From NCBI GenBank assembly GCA_905331475.1, contig CAJNYU010003264.1, positions 47,442 through 111,441 of the forward strand: 64,000 nucleotides of DNA, written 5' to 3'. A program made the translations under genes and the position numbers. This DNA comes from Rotaria socialis (Eukaryota > Rotifera > Eurotatoria > Philodinida > Philodinidae). Of this stretch, positions 25,695-38,896 are shown one piece after another. The notes below the pieces were generated by a model. That model was not told the DNA's origin. It saw only the letters and a list, made by a program, of their open reading frames with translations, and searched no databases. The first letter of the stretch is position 1; each line of letters starts with the position of its first letter.

Positions 25695-28588
25695 CTATGA
25701 ATCGTGATTTCTCGATGGTGGACGACCTAATTAAGAATAACTGATCTTATAATACTTCAAAGACTAAGATAGCCTCAAATACTGAATACCTGACGTTGAT
25801 GAACTTCCGCTAGTGTCGTAATAAGGTTTGCTAGAACTAAGAGAGATAGGAGTGGCAGGACTTGAACCACTGCCATCATTACTAGGATATCTAACAATTG
25901 ATCCTGAAGTTTGCTGTTGGCCAGTGGATTGCGTTGTGCCTGCTCTCGCCGAATTCTAAAATGCGAGCTTCTTAACCAACATCTGAGCCAAGACTATGAT
26001 TAACTTACTATTCTCGCTTGTTCTTTTGCAAGATTTTGCAGATATATGTAAGCTTCATCAAACGTTTTATTTTTTCTTATGAATTTATAAAGTTGATCTG
26101 AATCTTGTGAATTATAATGTGTGAGACGAATAGCTTCTACTTGATCATGAGCAATATCAATTGTGTAACCATTTGGATTATCCATCCAACAAGAAGCTTC
26201 ACTGAACAGTATACGATCAGCACGCTAGAAAACGAGAAAGGCATTAGCTAAATGAAATCAAATATGATTCAAATAAAAATGAACATTTTCTTCAAAGTAA
26301 TGTAAAAGAGAGAACAATTTATACAGAAGGATAATACGATCTAAAATTCGGTGTCTCATACTAATCTTGCTGAAAATATTTATTACGGATGAATTTCTCC
26401 AAAAACGAATTGATTCGATGATAAGATAGAGTAATATTTATCATTCGGCATGCGGTATTTTAACGTTCTAATTTTTCTTAAAAGTCAGTACTTCGCTTAT
26501 CTCACATTTTATTGAATTCTAACAACATTGAAATGCGTACCATAGATTTAAGATAGAAATTTCAACTTATTTTGTGTTTTAATGATTTAACGTTCAAGCG
26601 TAAAATTAGCGATAGCTACTATGACGAAAATTGAAAATACTCACATTGGATTCATTATTTTTGGCACTGAGAACAGCTTGACAGAGATTGGGAGGTTGAT
26701 TGCCGGACAACTCTTTTTTCAGAGCTTTTAGAGGTGTGATAATTTTTACCAACGAAGTGTTAGTTTCTTCTTGGCTTTCGTTCATCTTCTCTTCTAGTAC
26801 AGCTTTCACGTCATTTGGGTGATCTCCATAGGCCATTGCTAATTTTAATACGTGTTCGGGACAATTATTTATATCAGAAGGAAGATTTTTTTTCCATTGA
26901 TCAATATTGAGCTGCTTACATTTGCGTTCACATCTCACGCTGGCCACAGCATCTTCGATAAACTTTTGTTTGACAGTTGATGGATCTGATCGAAGTCTCT
27001 CTTTGATCTTACCCTGGACTCGCGACGATCATTAGAATAATGCAAGTAAATCAGTAAATCATATTCTTACTTTCAATGCTTCGACAAGCGAAATAGTTTC
27101 TTGATCGAAATATGATTGATCCTTGTTTTTTTCTTCCTGTAAAAACGATATTCGGGGTTAAATAAGTTAATCTACTAAAAACAAAAGCTTTACATTCATC
27201 CGTTGTGCAGTATTAACTAGAATCTGTTCTGAACCATTGCCAAATGCGCCCGATAAATGATTATCTGGCGGTTGCTGAAATGTTACAAAATATAAGAAGA
27301 TTTTATACAATAGATGCGAGGATTCGCTTTCCTAAACTGAAAATATGGCAAAAAAAATATCTGATAACTTCAATTATTTCACATGTCATTTGGCGGTTTC
27401 TCAATAAACCTCTCATATTAACATACAGTCGTTATCAAATATGTTAAACCCTATTTATGTCTAGTATTTTTTCCTACAGTCTAGAACCATTGAAAACAGC
27501 CGATTAGTGATTTTAGTGATGGACATTAGTTTACACAAGAAGCTGAACAAACGATTGATTTCAAAACTCTCAGAGGTAGATCAACAAGTGAACCACACAC
27601 AGCATAGGCTTTCTACTAATAGGACCTTAGGGAAGTAAAATCTGTTCACGCTTTAAGATCGAATACTAGTGTATAAAATGAAGTGTCGTCTACCTTTCTA
27701 AAACGTAAAGTTTTCTTCAACTACAGTAATTTCTACAGAAGTAAGTAAATTCGATATTTTTAATTTCTCAATGAAGCTGTGGTACCTGTTGCTGAAAGTC
27801 GTTGCATATTTTCTTAGAATTGTTTGCTCTATGTAGTCTGGATAGAATGATATGTGCGCTTGTTAGGTCGCGAACTACAAGTATTTTGGTTTTAGAACGA
27901 TCCGGCATTTAAGAATCAATTTTCTTCTATCGAATGACTGTTTCTCAGTGCTTGAAGCTTTAGAAAACAATGAAAAATAATGATCAATGTGACAACGAAA
28001 GCTCAACTAGCGGAAGATGTAACATGAGTTTTATTTTTGACAGCATTTAACAGTTGTTGTATGCATACACAACAGGCATGTCTATCGCACCACTGAGTTT
28101 AAACCAAACGGTTGGATCGTGTTTTCTTTTGAAGAATCCTATCTTGATAACGAAAGCTTATTTTTCTAAGAAGATCAGACAATTTTGTGGATTCTCGTGC
28201 AATATGAACGTCTATTGATTCAACCACCAGTATGTATTTATGTTGAACTACGTAGGTTTCAACAATATTGCTTTGAGTTTCTGACTTATTCAGTCTCAAG
28301 ATGAGAAACAAATATTCGAGAGTTATAAGAAAAACAAAACAAAGGCTTGATGTGCGAGTCTCGGAGCACTTCATTAAAGATATGTCTATTTCGCTTGGTA
28401 GACGTACAAATAGTGAAAAATTTTCTGTCACGGATTTTAACGATCATTACAAATAATGCGTTGGAGAATGAGAAAATGGGTGTAGAAATAATTACTCCGG
28501 TGCCATCTAGATGCCTCTTTGGACTTCTCCCACCCGACGATGAACCTGTTGAATGGCCTGTGCTTCCACCGCTTCCCCAACCAGCCAT
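25695..28588 (-). CDS. Unrecognised intracellular protein, six or seven exons
   Basis: Family not recognised. Start chosen at 28,588 (MAGWGSGGSTGHSTGSSSGG), a Gly/Ser-rich disordered N-terminus ending at a GGA|GTAATT donor. After a 1.2-kb intron, exons follow at about 27,279-27,196, 27,138-27,071, 27,014-26,645, 26,226-26,008, 25,957-25,792 and 25,728-25,695, with frame kept across each join I checked. The central exon has a Cys/Lys-rich helix (VRCERKCKQLNIDQWKKNLP) and further helical segments. The next carries WMDNPNGYTIDIAHDQVEA and KFIRKNKTFDEAYIYLQNLA. The C-terminus is a Gly/Ser/Gln-rich tail. No membrane segment or signal peptide. The alternating helical core and low-complexity tails suggest a scaffold or nucleic-acid-associated protein, but this is a guess. 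Confidence 0.6.
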
Positions 28589-29068
28589 TTGATGCAATTT
28601 CAGTTCCTTTGCTCTATAAAATAAAAAAATATAATATAGAAGTAATAGATAAATAAATGTATGCATACGTGTTTCACAATAGCCTTACGGTGATCGTGCC
28701 AGTTCGAAACTAATGTTATATCACAAAATAAATAATTATTTATTTTCGATTTCTTGGGAAAAATTGTATTCTAAGAATTCAATAAGTGATCTAAGATGAA
28801 AATAGAATCCAGAGCAAGTTATAACATACAAAACAAAAGTTCATAGATTTTATAAAAGCAAAATTAAAACATCATATGAATCTACACAATATATCACAAA
28901 TTCAATCAAATATTTGAAATAAAATAAAATAACACACATATCGCTATTGATTAAAAACTGAATAGAAACAAAAAACAGACGTCTATGTTTTTCATATCGT
29001 AATTGAAATTCTGTGTAAATTGTGTTGCTACAATATTATTTCACTATTGGAATTATCAAATTTTGCTT

Positions 29069-32000
29069 TTATCTTTGTCTCTCTATCTTTTTTGGTTCTC
29101 CTAGAAGTTTAGTCAAATGTTGTCGTGCCAGCTACAAAACAAGACAACCATAAACAAAACAATGTTGATCACATGACTATATAGATACCTGAATCAGATT
29201 TTCTCTTGTTGCAGTTGCTGGTACAGCAATGGAAGAATTAGTAAGCTTTTGACGTAAATTACCATCTGTATTCAATGTCCTATACAAAACAGAAACGACA
29301 CTTGAAAATATTATGAATTTTAAATTGACCAACCAGGGTTCGATTTTATTACGCCATATGAGTAAACACAGAAATGCTTTGTAGCATCGACTAAATTTCG
29401 AGACAAGTTAAATAAAGCACAAGTAGGCTAATATCATACTCGCAAAACCGATTGTTACATGCTGCGGATGGCGCATTAGGACAATCTTCTACTGGGCACT
29501 TAAGGTTTTTCCCCTCTGGTTTTTGACGAAGTTCTTCAACGACATTTATATTATGAGCCTTGAAATAGAAATGAATGCAAATTTAAGAGAAGACACACAG
29601 CAAAATACAAACTGCTAGTAATTCAACAAATTCATTGGCGTCAGCATCACGAATTTCACGAAAACAATTGTAAGAACAATGGGCGTGTATCGTATCTTTC
29701 AACGTACAATTATTCCGCGGGCAGACCTAATCCAAAGGCAACATTGTGTTTTCATTTCATTTTATTTTATCTATACTTCTTACTTTATTCTTCTTGGGGT
29801 TGTAGAAAAGTGCCGAACATACTCGACAAAATTCCGTTCCGCAAGTTGTACATGTGAAATGTTCGCATCCACCTGGTTTACTGTTGAATAAAAATACGTC
29901 ATTTCATTATATGAATTATATCTTAAGACATATTTGGAGAACTAAATAAAATTTGGCAAAGGCTTAGTTTCAACAATTAGTGTTGAGCCTGGAGCCTATT
30001 TGATTTGCATTACTTGGAACAACAACTGTGAAAAAGTCATTCAGAAGAATAGAAAACAAATTTTCTAAGACTTAGTTGCATTACAATAAGTAAATATGGA
30101 ACATTGGATTTCGTAACAAAGTCGTCTTATTGTTTTACTCTCCTTTGTAAATTTCGCTTTAAAACGAGTAGAAATGTAAAAAGCGATTTTTCTGTGATTG
30201 TGAAGACTAGTTGAATCTTGCTTTAAATTTTACTTGCACAAGTAGTCTTTGCATGAATGTATAATTAAGAAATAGAAGTAACTTTTGAATGTAACTTACT
30301 ATTCATACACGGCTTTGCACTGCTCATTGGGACACATCATACCAGCTGTATTCAAATACTTTAAAAATTGTACTTCCGGATCATCAGGATCGTTATCTAA
30401 TAACCACTTCACATATTGTTCACAAGTCTTCCCATTATGATCAGCAAGCCACTTTAAAAAAAAGAAGCCGTCTATTCCAAAAAAAAACAGCTTCATCAAT
30501 ATTTTCGAAACTTACTTTTCTACTACATTGTTGACATTGTGGAAATTGACAACGAGGACATTGAATACGAACAACTTGGTTATTGTTATTGTTAGGAACA
30601 AAAAAGTCTGGACACTAAAGCAATGGCAAAACTAACAAAAAAAGACGAAAGAAAATATTGATAAACATACTTTTGGATTACAACATTTTTTGATTTGTGA
30701 ATCTCGTGTTGCCATAAATAAGTTTTCTTGATAGGTATCGAGAAGCACTCTTTCATCGGTAAACCATTGACTAAACTAAAAATAGCAACAAGAAAATTGT
30801 TTACGCAATGCTACGATTCAAAATAAATCAAAAACGATCATAAACATACTTTTGATCCTATATATTGAAAAAAGTTCAATTTTACATCATCAGAAATTGG
30901 CTTTAATTCCTGAAAACAGGTCAGCTTCAACAATGATTGAGGTTCTCGAATCTCTTTAATAGCTCCGCGGTAATATTGTTTGATGCAATCTAAACAACAC
31001 ACGTGATCACATAAATACATTGTCTCCATGCGACCACGTGGATAAGATTCAAAGCACATTGGACATTGGATTGAAAGCGACTTAAATGCATTGTCACGAA
31101 AGTTTTCATTGATTTCTGTGTCATTAGTTGTACGCAAAATGTCTTTGACATCAATCATGTAGAGATATTTAAGAGTATCAGGTGACACGTCGCATAAAGC
31201 ATATGCAAATAGTTCAATTTTTACGCCTGATTGTGGGCCAACTACATTTGAAAGTTCACTGTAGATCAATCGAAACATTTTCTAAAGATAAACGATAAAG
31301 CTCGATTATCATGAACAAAAATTTGGCATTTTTTTATTTATACAGAAATTATATTCTCATCAATTGGTTGATTCCGGTATTGTTCTCGAATATCGTTAAT
31401 AGATGTTATGACATGCGTCGCATTTTTCCATTCCTAAAAATTCAAATAAAATAATTAATATTTATTTATCAAGGAAAAATTTATTTAAAAAAAGAATTAT
31501 TCTTACGTCGCCTTCATGCAATAGCATTTGTGGGGCTACGCTTTCTTCTGTATCTTCATTCAATGCTTTCCAGTGCTGCTGCAAATATGGTATACTAGTC
31601 GTCAGTGCCGTTGTTGTTGGTCCTCGTGGAGTTTCTGGTTCAGGTGGTTTCTTTGGAGAGAAAAAACTATTTTTGAAATAATCCTAAATAATACAGCATA
31701 CTAAATTTGGTCGATTATTTCTTAGAATGCCATATGCAATTTCAAGATCGAGACTCGCCCGGAGTAAGCATTCAACGTAAATTTCGTCGCCATCAGTAGG
31801 ATTTGGGTTGGTATCCCGATGTTTTAAGTCGCGTATCTTTTGATCGATGTCCTCGTCAATAAATTCATCGCCAACTTCAGCTGAATCGGGATATTTCTGT
31901 TTAAATAAAACAAGTAATAATTTTCGACGAATAAAACTATGTGCAGATCGTCCACCATGTTTTGGTGCGATGCTTTCCTAAAATAAAGAAAAACTTACAC

Positions 32001-32944
32001 GAATAAAAATAGTCATTATTTTAAACCTTGAATAATCTAATGTGATCTAGTGTGTTTTCATTGCCTTGTTCAACTCGTCTAGCATTCGGCAATGGTGGTG
32101 ATCGTGAACGAGGCTGAGATAAAAAAAAAGTCTTTTTTTCTATTCATAGCCTAAACTAATCGACTTACAGTTGTAGTCGGTGTTAAATTTCTTCTATAAT
32201 CGAAAAAAATAGTTAAACATGTTTTTCAAACGTACAAAAATGACTCACGCGTATGGTTCTTCCTCTAAAACAAAAATGTAGAATAGTTTTAAGTCTCATT
32301 TTTCTCGAAAAACACTTACCTGAATCATTATCCGAATATACCGATGATGGACGTTTTCTAGTATGCTGAATTCAAGAAAACAAACAAATACAAGTAAGAA
32401 TTAAATTCGTGATAAAAATCAAACGTTTACCGTAAGAAAGCCGTCGAAACCATGTAAAGAACCGTCTTTAATTTGTTTCAAATCATCATAAAATCGTTTA
32501 AATTCATTAGTGGCATTTTCACGACTTGTTTTGTCACGGATTGAATCGGTTTGTCTATAGATATAATAGCCCTGTTCGTTCAAAACATAGCCGAAATGTT
32601 GCAATAAATCTAAAACATGCACCTTACAAAAGAAAAACAAGTAACGTTTTTATAATCAGTCAGAGAATAGACACAAACTTTTGAGCGAAGTTTTTGTACG
32701 AAATTCGAATGAAGACTTTCTGCTTTTGGTACATCTGATCTAGTTATAAATATCACGGGAGTTAATACAGCTAACAAACTGTCTGTATCTGCAGCAACCT
32801 ACAACGAAAACGAAAAAAACTGAGAATTTTTTGCATAAAAATATGGTTTTCATTATGGGAGCGAACACATACATGCATAGGACGTATATTAGCTCTAACT
32901 ATGTCTTCAGCATTGATTATGCGATATGACGAGAATGGATTCAT
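29069..32944 (-). CDS. RNF31: HOIP/RNF31-like RBR E3 ubiquitin ligase (linear ubiquitin)
   Basis: In animals HOIP builds Met1-linked ubiquitin chains in immune and cell-death signalling. A dozen or more short exons read in order. The N-terminal region includes VLDLLQHFGYVLNEQGYYIY, which resembles a PUB domain, then a Ser/Pro/Arg-rich linker. A short helical segment around ECLLRASLDLEIAYGILRNN may be the UBA. RING1 (about 31,070-30,950) has CPMCFESYPRGRMETMYLC and CCLDCIKQYY. The IBR has CPRCQFPQCQQCSRK. RING2 has MCPNEQCKAVYE, then GGCEHFTCTTCGTEFC (about 29,870), where the GGC cysteine is the expected thioester residue. Downstream, IHAHCSYNCFREIRDADA and a Cys-rich insert match the HOIP linear-chain-determining region. 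Stop TAA at 29,069-29,071. No NZF fingers were seen, so it is shorter than human HOIP. The ATG at 32,942-32,944 sits right after an AG border, so an upstream exon or trans-splice site is possible. Confidence 0.8.
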
Positions 32945-34836
32945 CTAGAACAAGATCAAAGCATTCGTGTAAAAATAACGAACCGAAGAGGAAAAATCAG
33001 CATTCTCAGTTTTTCTTTTGTGTTTGTCTTATTTTTCAGCGTGTTGGTTTTTTCTACCTGTTTTATGACCAAAGAAGAAAAAAAAAGCTTTTTACGTCTC
33101 TTGATTTTTTTCTTTCTGTCATTTTTCTTCCTACTTCTGCAGCGATACAATATCTGTCATAAAAAATGCAGCTGACTGGGAAAAAAAGCAACGCGATGAA
33201 TTCTAGAATAAAATTTTAACAAAGAATAGAAAGAAGATTGTCTAGAAATCCAGCAGCAAAGCAAACAGCTTTGAAATGCTTGATTTTCTTGTCATACGAC
33301 AGATCGGTAATAATGTTAAATAATAGAAAATAAACGCGAGTTACTCATAAAAGAAAAAAACAATAACGCCATGAAATTAAGAAGAGAAAAATAAAAGGTA
33401 ATCAAAAACAATCTAACAGAGCGTGACTAACTATATGTATACGCAGTAGGAGAACAAAATCTTGCTATAAATGAATAGATCATTTCAAACCAACCACCAG
33501 CTATATTAGTGATAGGGAGACAAAGACTTCGAGGCACTCGACACTATAGAACATTTATACATCTGAAAAATATTTTCGATGACGAGAATCCGTCTGCTTG
33601 AATATGGATACGCATTTTTGATAGGCCTTTGGCTGTGGAGTTACTGCAGTGTATTTATTTATTTATAAGAGATTTAGTTATGATGCTGTTTCAATACATC
33701 TACACCCATGCTTACAGCTACTGACAATAGAGTCCCATCAAAATAGATCGATGGTTACTCATGGTAGAAGGATTTCGCAGATCCAAAAAGTAAACAGTTG
33801 CTGACACGATAAAACAACAAAGATTGGCATTCGTATGTTAAATTCTTATCTAGAAGCTTCCAGGAACTTTAACTCGTTGGTATCTGATAGTGCAAACAAT
33901 ACTCTACTTGATCATCTTTAGCTAATTTTTCAAAAATAAAATTTCAATAAACCACGTGGTGTCTAGCCGTCTAAATCTAACAAGGTATAAAAACAATTTG
34001 AAAAGAACAATTGAAGGAAATGATTATTTCTTCTTGCTCTATTGAGATCACTACTTTTTTTTCTTAGTCAATTCAGATGGATAGACATTGGGGTAGAATA
34101 TGCAAACGAGGATACGCGTCGAAGACAAAATACGGTCGGATGTTACTGTCATATGATATAACAAACGGCTCTTATCGAAATTTCAATATTGTGTTAGTAG
34201 TTGAGTAGGTGATTCAATATACGAGAAACAATGAGGAACTTTTTAGTAGAGAAAGCGTATATCACTGACTTTACTGTGTCATATCTATTCTATTGTTTTT
34301 CTCGATATCTTGAAAGGAATGTTAATATCGAATTTGGAACTTTGAGAGGATTTAAATGAATATTTCATTTACCGTTGACTAACAAGAGATCCTAACTAAA
34401 CTAAAACATAGTTGAACAATCTCGATCGCACTTCGCCGATAACGAGATCGTCAAGGAGCTTCTCAAGTCAAGAAGACTTTCAAAAGATTATAAAGCACGG
34501 AATCAAAATAAAACTTATCTTCAGAGCGCAGATATTTCATTTTGTCTACCAAAAAGCAAACCAGAATTTTGCTCTAAGTATAATGCAGAGGGCTACTATA
34601 TAGCAGTAATGTGACACATGAAAACGTGAACGGGAGATCGCACGAGTTCTTAAGCGGCTTACAGTGAAATTTTCATTGATCAAAAAATGAAAAATGTCAT
34701 CATAAAAATATTATTATATTCTCTGTTAATAAAAAAAGATAAGTTTGAACTCTACACACACACACACAGACAGACATTATTATTATATCAATAAACATCG
34801 TAATTATATTATGAAATGTATTTGTTAATAATACAC
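32945..34836. other. Intergenic, no gene seen
   Basis: AT-rich sequence between the HOIP-like gene and CHMP1. A short CA/CAGA microsatellite lies at about 34,755-34,775. Open frames at 32,926-33,162 and 34,412-34,603 show low-complexity composition and no splice partners. Confidence 0.5.
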
Positions 34837-35550
34837 TTATGTAGCATGACGAATAGCAGCTAAACGGTTACTCTGCGCTGCAGCTTCTTGTTGTGCTGGC
34901 GTTTTAACAGTTTGTGGAACCGTTGGAATTGCATTAAGTTGTTCGCCGATATCTAAATTATTTTCATCAGCAATTTGACGTAAAAGATTTTGCACAGCAT
35001 CAGTAGGTGTGCTTGTTGCCATGGCTTGATTCATTGCATTACTCATAACTTGTTCTTTAACATCGAACGTTTCGAAAACCTACAAGTAATAAATTTTATC
35101 GTGTAACAAATACCAAAAAAAGAAGAGACAGCTAAACTAACTTGTTCGAATTGGTCCATAACTTTAGCTATTTCTGAAATATTCATGTCTTTATTTACAT
35201 GTTCAAGTAGTTTATTGACTTGTTTCATATTTTGAACCATGACACTTTGTGCGTTAGCTTGTTGAATCTAACAAGAATTCTATTCGAAATATTATATGCA
35301 AAGAAGAAAAATTCCTTACTTTAGAAATAATACTGTCAATGCGAGAAGCCATAATAAGAAATTGATTGTGTGATGTTCGATTTTGAATAGCAGTTTCAGC
35401 ATAGATACGAGCTGTTTCAACATCACCAGATTTTTTCAATGCGCTCACTGCTTTTTTTCGGCTAGCTTCATACTTTTTCTCAGCTGCTGATGCTTCTCGT
35501 TCAATCATTTTTTTCGTAAATCGAAGATTAAATTCTGCATTCGAACTCAT
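34837..35550 (-). CDS. CHMP1: ESCRT-III subunit CHMP1 (Did2/Vps46)
   Basis: A small helical ESCRT-III protein that recruits Vps4/spastin and helps in multivesicular-body sorting and abscission. Three exons: 35,550-35,320, about 35,268-35,144 and about 35,079-34,837, with frame and GT/AG borders consistent. The N-terminal half has the basic helical hairpin (FNLRFTKKMIEREASAAEKK, ...VETARIYAETAIQNR). The middle has VMDQFEQVFETFDVKEQVM, the CHMP1 signature around helices 3-4. The C-terminus ends QSNRLAAIRHAT, the position of the MIT-interacting helix (type-1 MIM, usually LxxRLxxLR). The length of about 195 residues is normal for the family. CHMP1A and CHMP1B cannot be separated. Confidence 0.9.
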
Positions 35551-36129
35551 ACTTGTAGAATATCAACTCAAGATAATGAGTAATACGAAATAAATAAAAA
35601 TATTTGAATAAATTTTGGATTTCACCAGGTACACCTTGGAAGACGTTGCGGTGTTGTCAAAATGATAGATGGCATTAGATCACCTGTACGACAGGTGATT
35701 TCTCACATGTGAATTTGCTTTTTGATACATAATCATGGGTTTTGAGTTGAAATAGAAATCACGTCAGTCTACTGCAAAACTCTTAGGTAGAGAGAAGATC
35801 AAATCAGAAGTTTTATATTCAGAATAAATATTATGCGTAGGTGTTTGGTATTCGTGGCCTACGTATGAACCAGGCGGTTCCACTAGTGAAATTAATATCA
35901 TTCGAAATCAAACAGCAATTTGAATCTACCTATTATTTAGTATCAACTATGAATATTTATCTTAATAGCGACTAGCAAAATCATAAGGCTGATTTGAACA
36001 AAATAATTAAGCGCTTTTTTATTTTACTTTTTTTTTATCATTGCTTGATTTTTCTTTCGAAATAAGATTTTAACATTCACGATCGATATCTGAAACGCTT
36101 TTGTTTTTAATCGATTCTAATTTTCAATT

Positions 36130-36718
36130 ATGCTCTCTTACAAATCTACCAATAATTGCCCACCAGCAACAAACGACAATAGTAACATATGTTGTACAAT
36201 AGTTCCTTCTTGTAATAAAGTTAATAAGGAAAAAACAAACAATCGTTTTGGTCAACGGGCAGGCCACTATCGTTCGTCTAATTGTTACCGTCCACTTCAA
36301 CAACTCTATAAAACAGTATATTCACCTATGTGTGAGAATCGTTCGTCACGTATGAATTTCGCTTGTATTTGTCGTCCAGCGGAAAGATATCAAACAGCAA
36401 ATATGTCCTACGGTAGTTTTCATTATAATAATTGGGCATATATGCAAAAAACTCGCCCGATTAATTACGATCGAGAACTCTTCATACAATGTTATGAAAA
36501 CACAAATAAACAACAAAAACTAAAGGGTCAATCCAAATGTAACAATGGCTTCAATGAGTAAGATAGTGATGCGTACATATAAACTCGACTAGAGCAATAT
36601 TTCGTTTTCTAGTGTATTTGATTCAAACGAAAAGCAATACTGGACTCAACCAACGAGTGATTGCTGTTGTCCAACTGACTGTTGTAATGATGTCTCATCG
36701 AATTTTAAGAATTGCTAG
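36130..36718 (+). CDS. Small Cys/Tyr/Asn-rich protein, two exons
   Basis: Family not recognised. Exon 1 runs 36,130-36,556 and stops at a GA|GTAAGA donor. A 56-nt intron ends TTTTCTAG at 36,612, and exon 2 completes GAT and runs to TAG at 36,716-36,718. Exon 2 reads QYWTQPTSDCCCPTDCCND and ends KNC. The protein is about 177 residues, basic and rich in Tyr, Asn and Cys, with no signal peptide or membrane helix. The clean intron and restored frame argue that it is a real gene. Its composition (many Arg-Tyr, Tyr-Asn and CC pairs, no hydrophobic core) resembles sperm or cilium structural proteins, but that is only an impression. Confidence 0.6.
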
Positions 36719-36899
36719 AAATATCTTCTCGTTTTTTTTTCAAAATAAAATCCGTGCTTCGATGTTAAACAAACTTTCTTGAACGTAGTATTTCTCGTAT
36801 TGAAAATATTTAATTTTCGAAGAATTGATGGCTCAGTTGTTATGCCGGATTAAACAAATAGATGTTTTACAAAAGCTTAATGAATCATGCCCAAGTCGA

Positions 36900-37205
36900 A
36901 AAATCTGACGTAAGATCTTGCAATTTGAACGAAATCTTATAAACGTCAGACAAAAAATCGTCGTCTCTGAAATCTTGCATCGGATCATACTGTATTTTCT
37001 TTAAAGGTCGCACATACAATTTATTTTCAATACAAATTTGTCGTGATATTTCTATAGATAACAGAACCTTTCAAGAATCTTCTGATACGAATTAGTGCAA
37101 GAAATCAGAGACGACGTCTTTTCGTCTGATCTTATCACATCAGATATGATCAAACGTACGATTCTTGTACGATCTTTCCGTCTGGTTTCTCGCCCTGGGC
37201 GTAAA
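36900..37205. mobile_element. MITE-like imperfect inverted repeat
   Basis: CGTCGTCTCTGAAATCTTGC (from 36,959) is matched in reverse by TGCAAGAAATCAGAGACGAC (from 37,096) with about two mismatches over 21 nt. Outside these arms, words such as ATCTGACGTAAGATCTTGC and CTTATCACATCAGATATGAT extend a weaker inverted symmetry over about 300 bp. There is no coding sequence within. It looks like a small palindromic DNA element. No target duplication was identified. Confidence 0.5.
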
Positions 37206-38219
37206 ACTAGTGTATATCGCACAGGCAAAGTTACATGAAATATTAGAGTAATAATTGAAAAATAAAAATTGAAACGTATGCGTGAGACGGCAGTCCGAAT
37301 TTTTTCAGTTCAAAAGCAACATAATATTCTCGTTGGTGCGTTGCTTTTTTTCTCAAAACAGGATAAATCTATTCCATGAAGGCCTAAAGAGATAGTCGGC
37401 TTATCAAACGAATTATTCTTAATCCTTATTTGTTGAATATCTCCTGTCAACGTCATGTCATAGAACTAAAAGTACCAATTATAACTTCTACACTATAGCC
37501 ACAGTCAACTGTTAAAGAATTCATTGTACCGAAATTCACATCGATTTTTGATTAGAAAACTATGAGAAAAATCATCGGGTCTGATTGATTTTTCGAATTA
37601 AATCTTAAGGTCATTCGTTGCACCTGAAATCAATCAGGGATCATCGATAACAATCGTATGGTTTTAATCTGATTTGTCGTCTGAAGGTTTTTTATTAAAT
37701 TGGAAAGCTATCAATAGTGATAGTTGCACTAAAATTTGAGATCCTATATCAACTTCAGTGAATATCTTAATCAAATTACAATGTTAACTCAAATTCTTTA
37801 AGAATTTTAGAATAAATGATTACCTAGACTCTACGACGAAAGTCTTCCCAGAAAACACGCGGGGAATAGAATTCCATCGGTCTCGCACCTGATGTTTTCA
37901 AAATAGAACTCTTGAAAACAGGCATATTATATTTCATGTGATTTTTCAAAAAAACAAACATATGTAATTCAAGTAAAATCATTAATAGTACTGCCTTGTG
38001 CATCATATCGTGATCATCAGATTTGTTATAATAATCCAGATTAACTTTAATATACTGGGAGCTCTTTAATTTTCAATGTCTGCCAGCGTAATATTCTGAA
38101 TTCATTCACATATATCTATATTAACAACATTATTTCATAGGAACAAAAGAAGAAGACAAATAGTAGCATAAGACAACATAAAACACTAAAAGAAAAATAT
38201 TCAATAATCGAGATGTCAT

Positions 38220-38896
38220 CTATTTCCGTATTGAACTTTGTTTAAGAAAATGATGCATTTTTGGAAAAATATTTAAACGTAAACTTAATGAATATAATTC
38301 ATCTTTTGTCATTTGTCCATCAGCTAAATAGAAGAAGAAAAAAGAATCAAATTAGAAGCAAAAGAATTCTTAATCGAACCATCCTCATCAAACATAAGAA
38401 ACATTCTATCTATCATTGCACGTCGATACCGTTCGCGTCTTAATTGTGGTTGATTATTAAGATTTTTGTCGTCGTAGACTTGAATGACAGCATTATTTGA
38501 ATAACTCGCAATGGGAATATGCCGATAGACATTATATTTATCTAGTTGAGGATAGATAGATGGTGTCGAAGAATCTTTGAATTGAAATATTTCAATGGAA
38601 AATGTTGTCGAAGGTTGCTGTATGTACGATAGACTATTCGCTTGGTTGGAATTCACTAAACAGAATCGAAACAAATTCTTTTGTTTTGCATGTTCAACGT
38701 TTTATTTACCTGGAGGAATAGGTAAAGCAGTGGATGCTGAAGTTAAAATTAAAAAACAAAATATGTATAAACGAAATCGATTTGTTAAATTGATCTTAAT
38801 TATTGAATGATTGTCATAATTTAAATACACATTTGAATGAAAAATTTGTTTATAATATTCATCGTTGTTGTTTTGCATTGATATAGGATATTTCAA
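38220..38896 (-). CDS. Secreted or membrane-anchored single EF-hand protein
   Basis: Three exons, 38,896-38,710, 38,655-38,380 and 38,323-38,220, give 567 nt, an exact codon multiple ending in TAG. Introns are 54 and 56 nt. A hydrophobic stretch (YIFCFLILTSASTALPIPP) near residues 47-65 is a signal peptide or signal anchor. It sits far from the first ATG, so the true start may be another exon. After a lumenal-type spacer comes ERYRRAMIDRMFLMF, leading into a calcium-binding loop DEDADGQMTKDE that is formed only when exons 2 and 3 are joined and fits all EF-hand ligand positions. The exon-2 donor is GTTCGA, unusual, but the completed loop supports it. Only one EF-hand is visible. No orthologue recognised. 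Confidence 0.6.

Noticed and set aside
37824..38006. Minus-strand 60-codon frame ending FYSPRVFWEDFRRRV, which looked like a peptide-hormone tail.
   Set aside because: No signal peptide, no cleavage-site context and no splice link to the EF-hand gene upstream.
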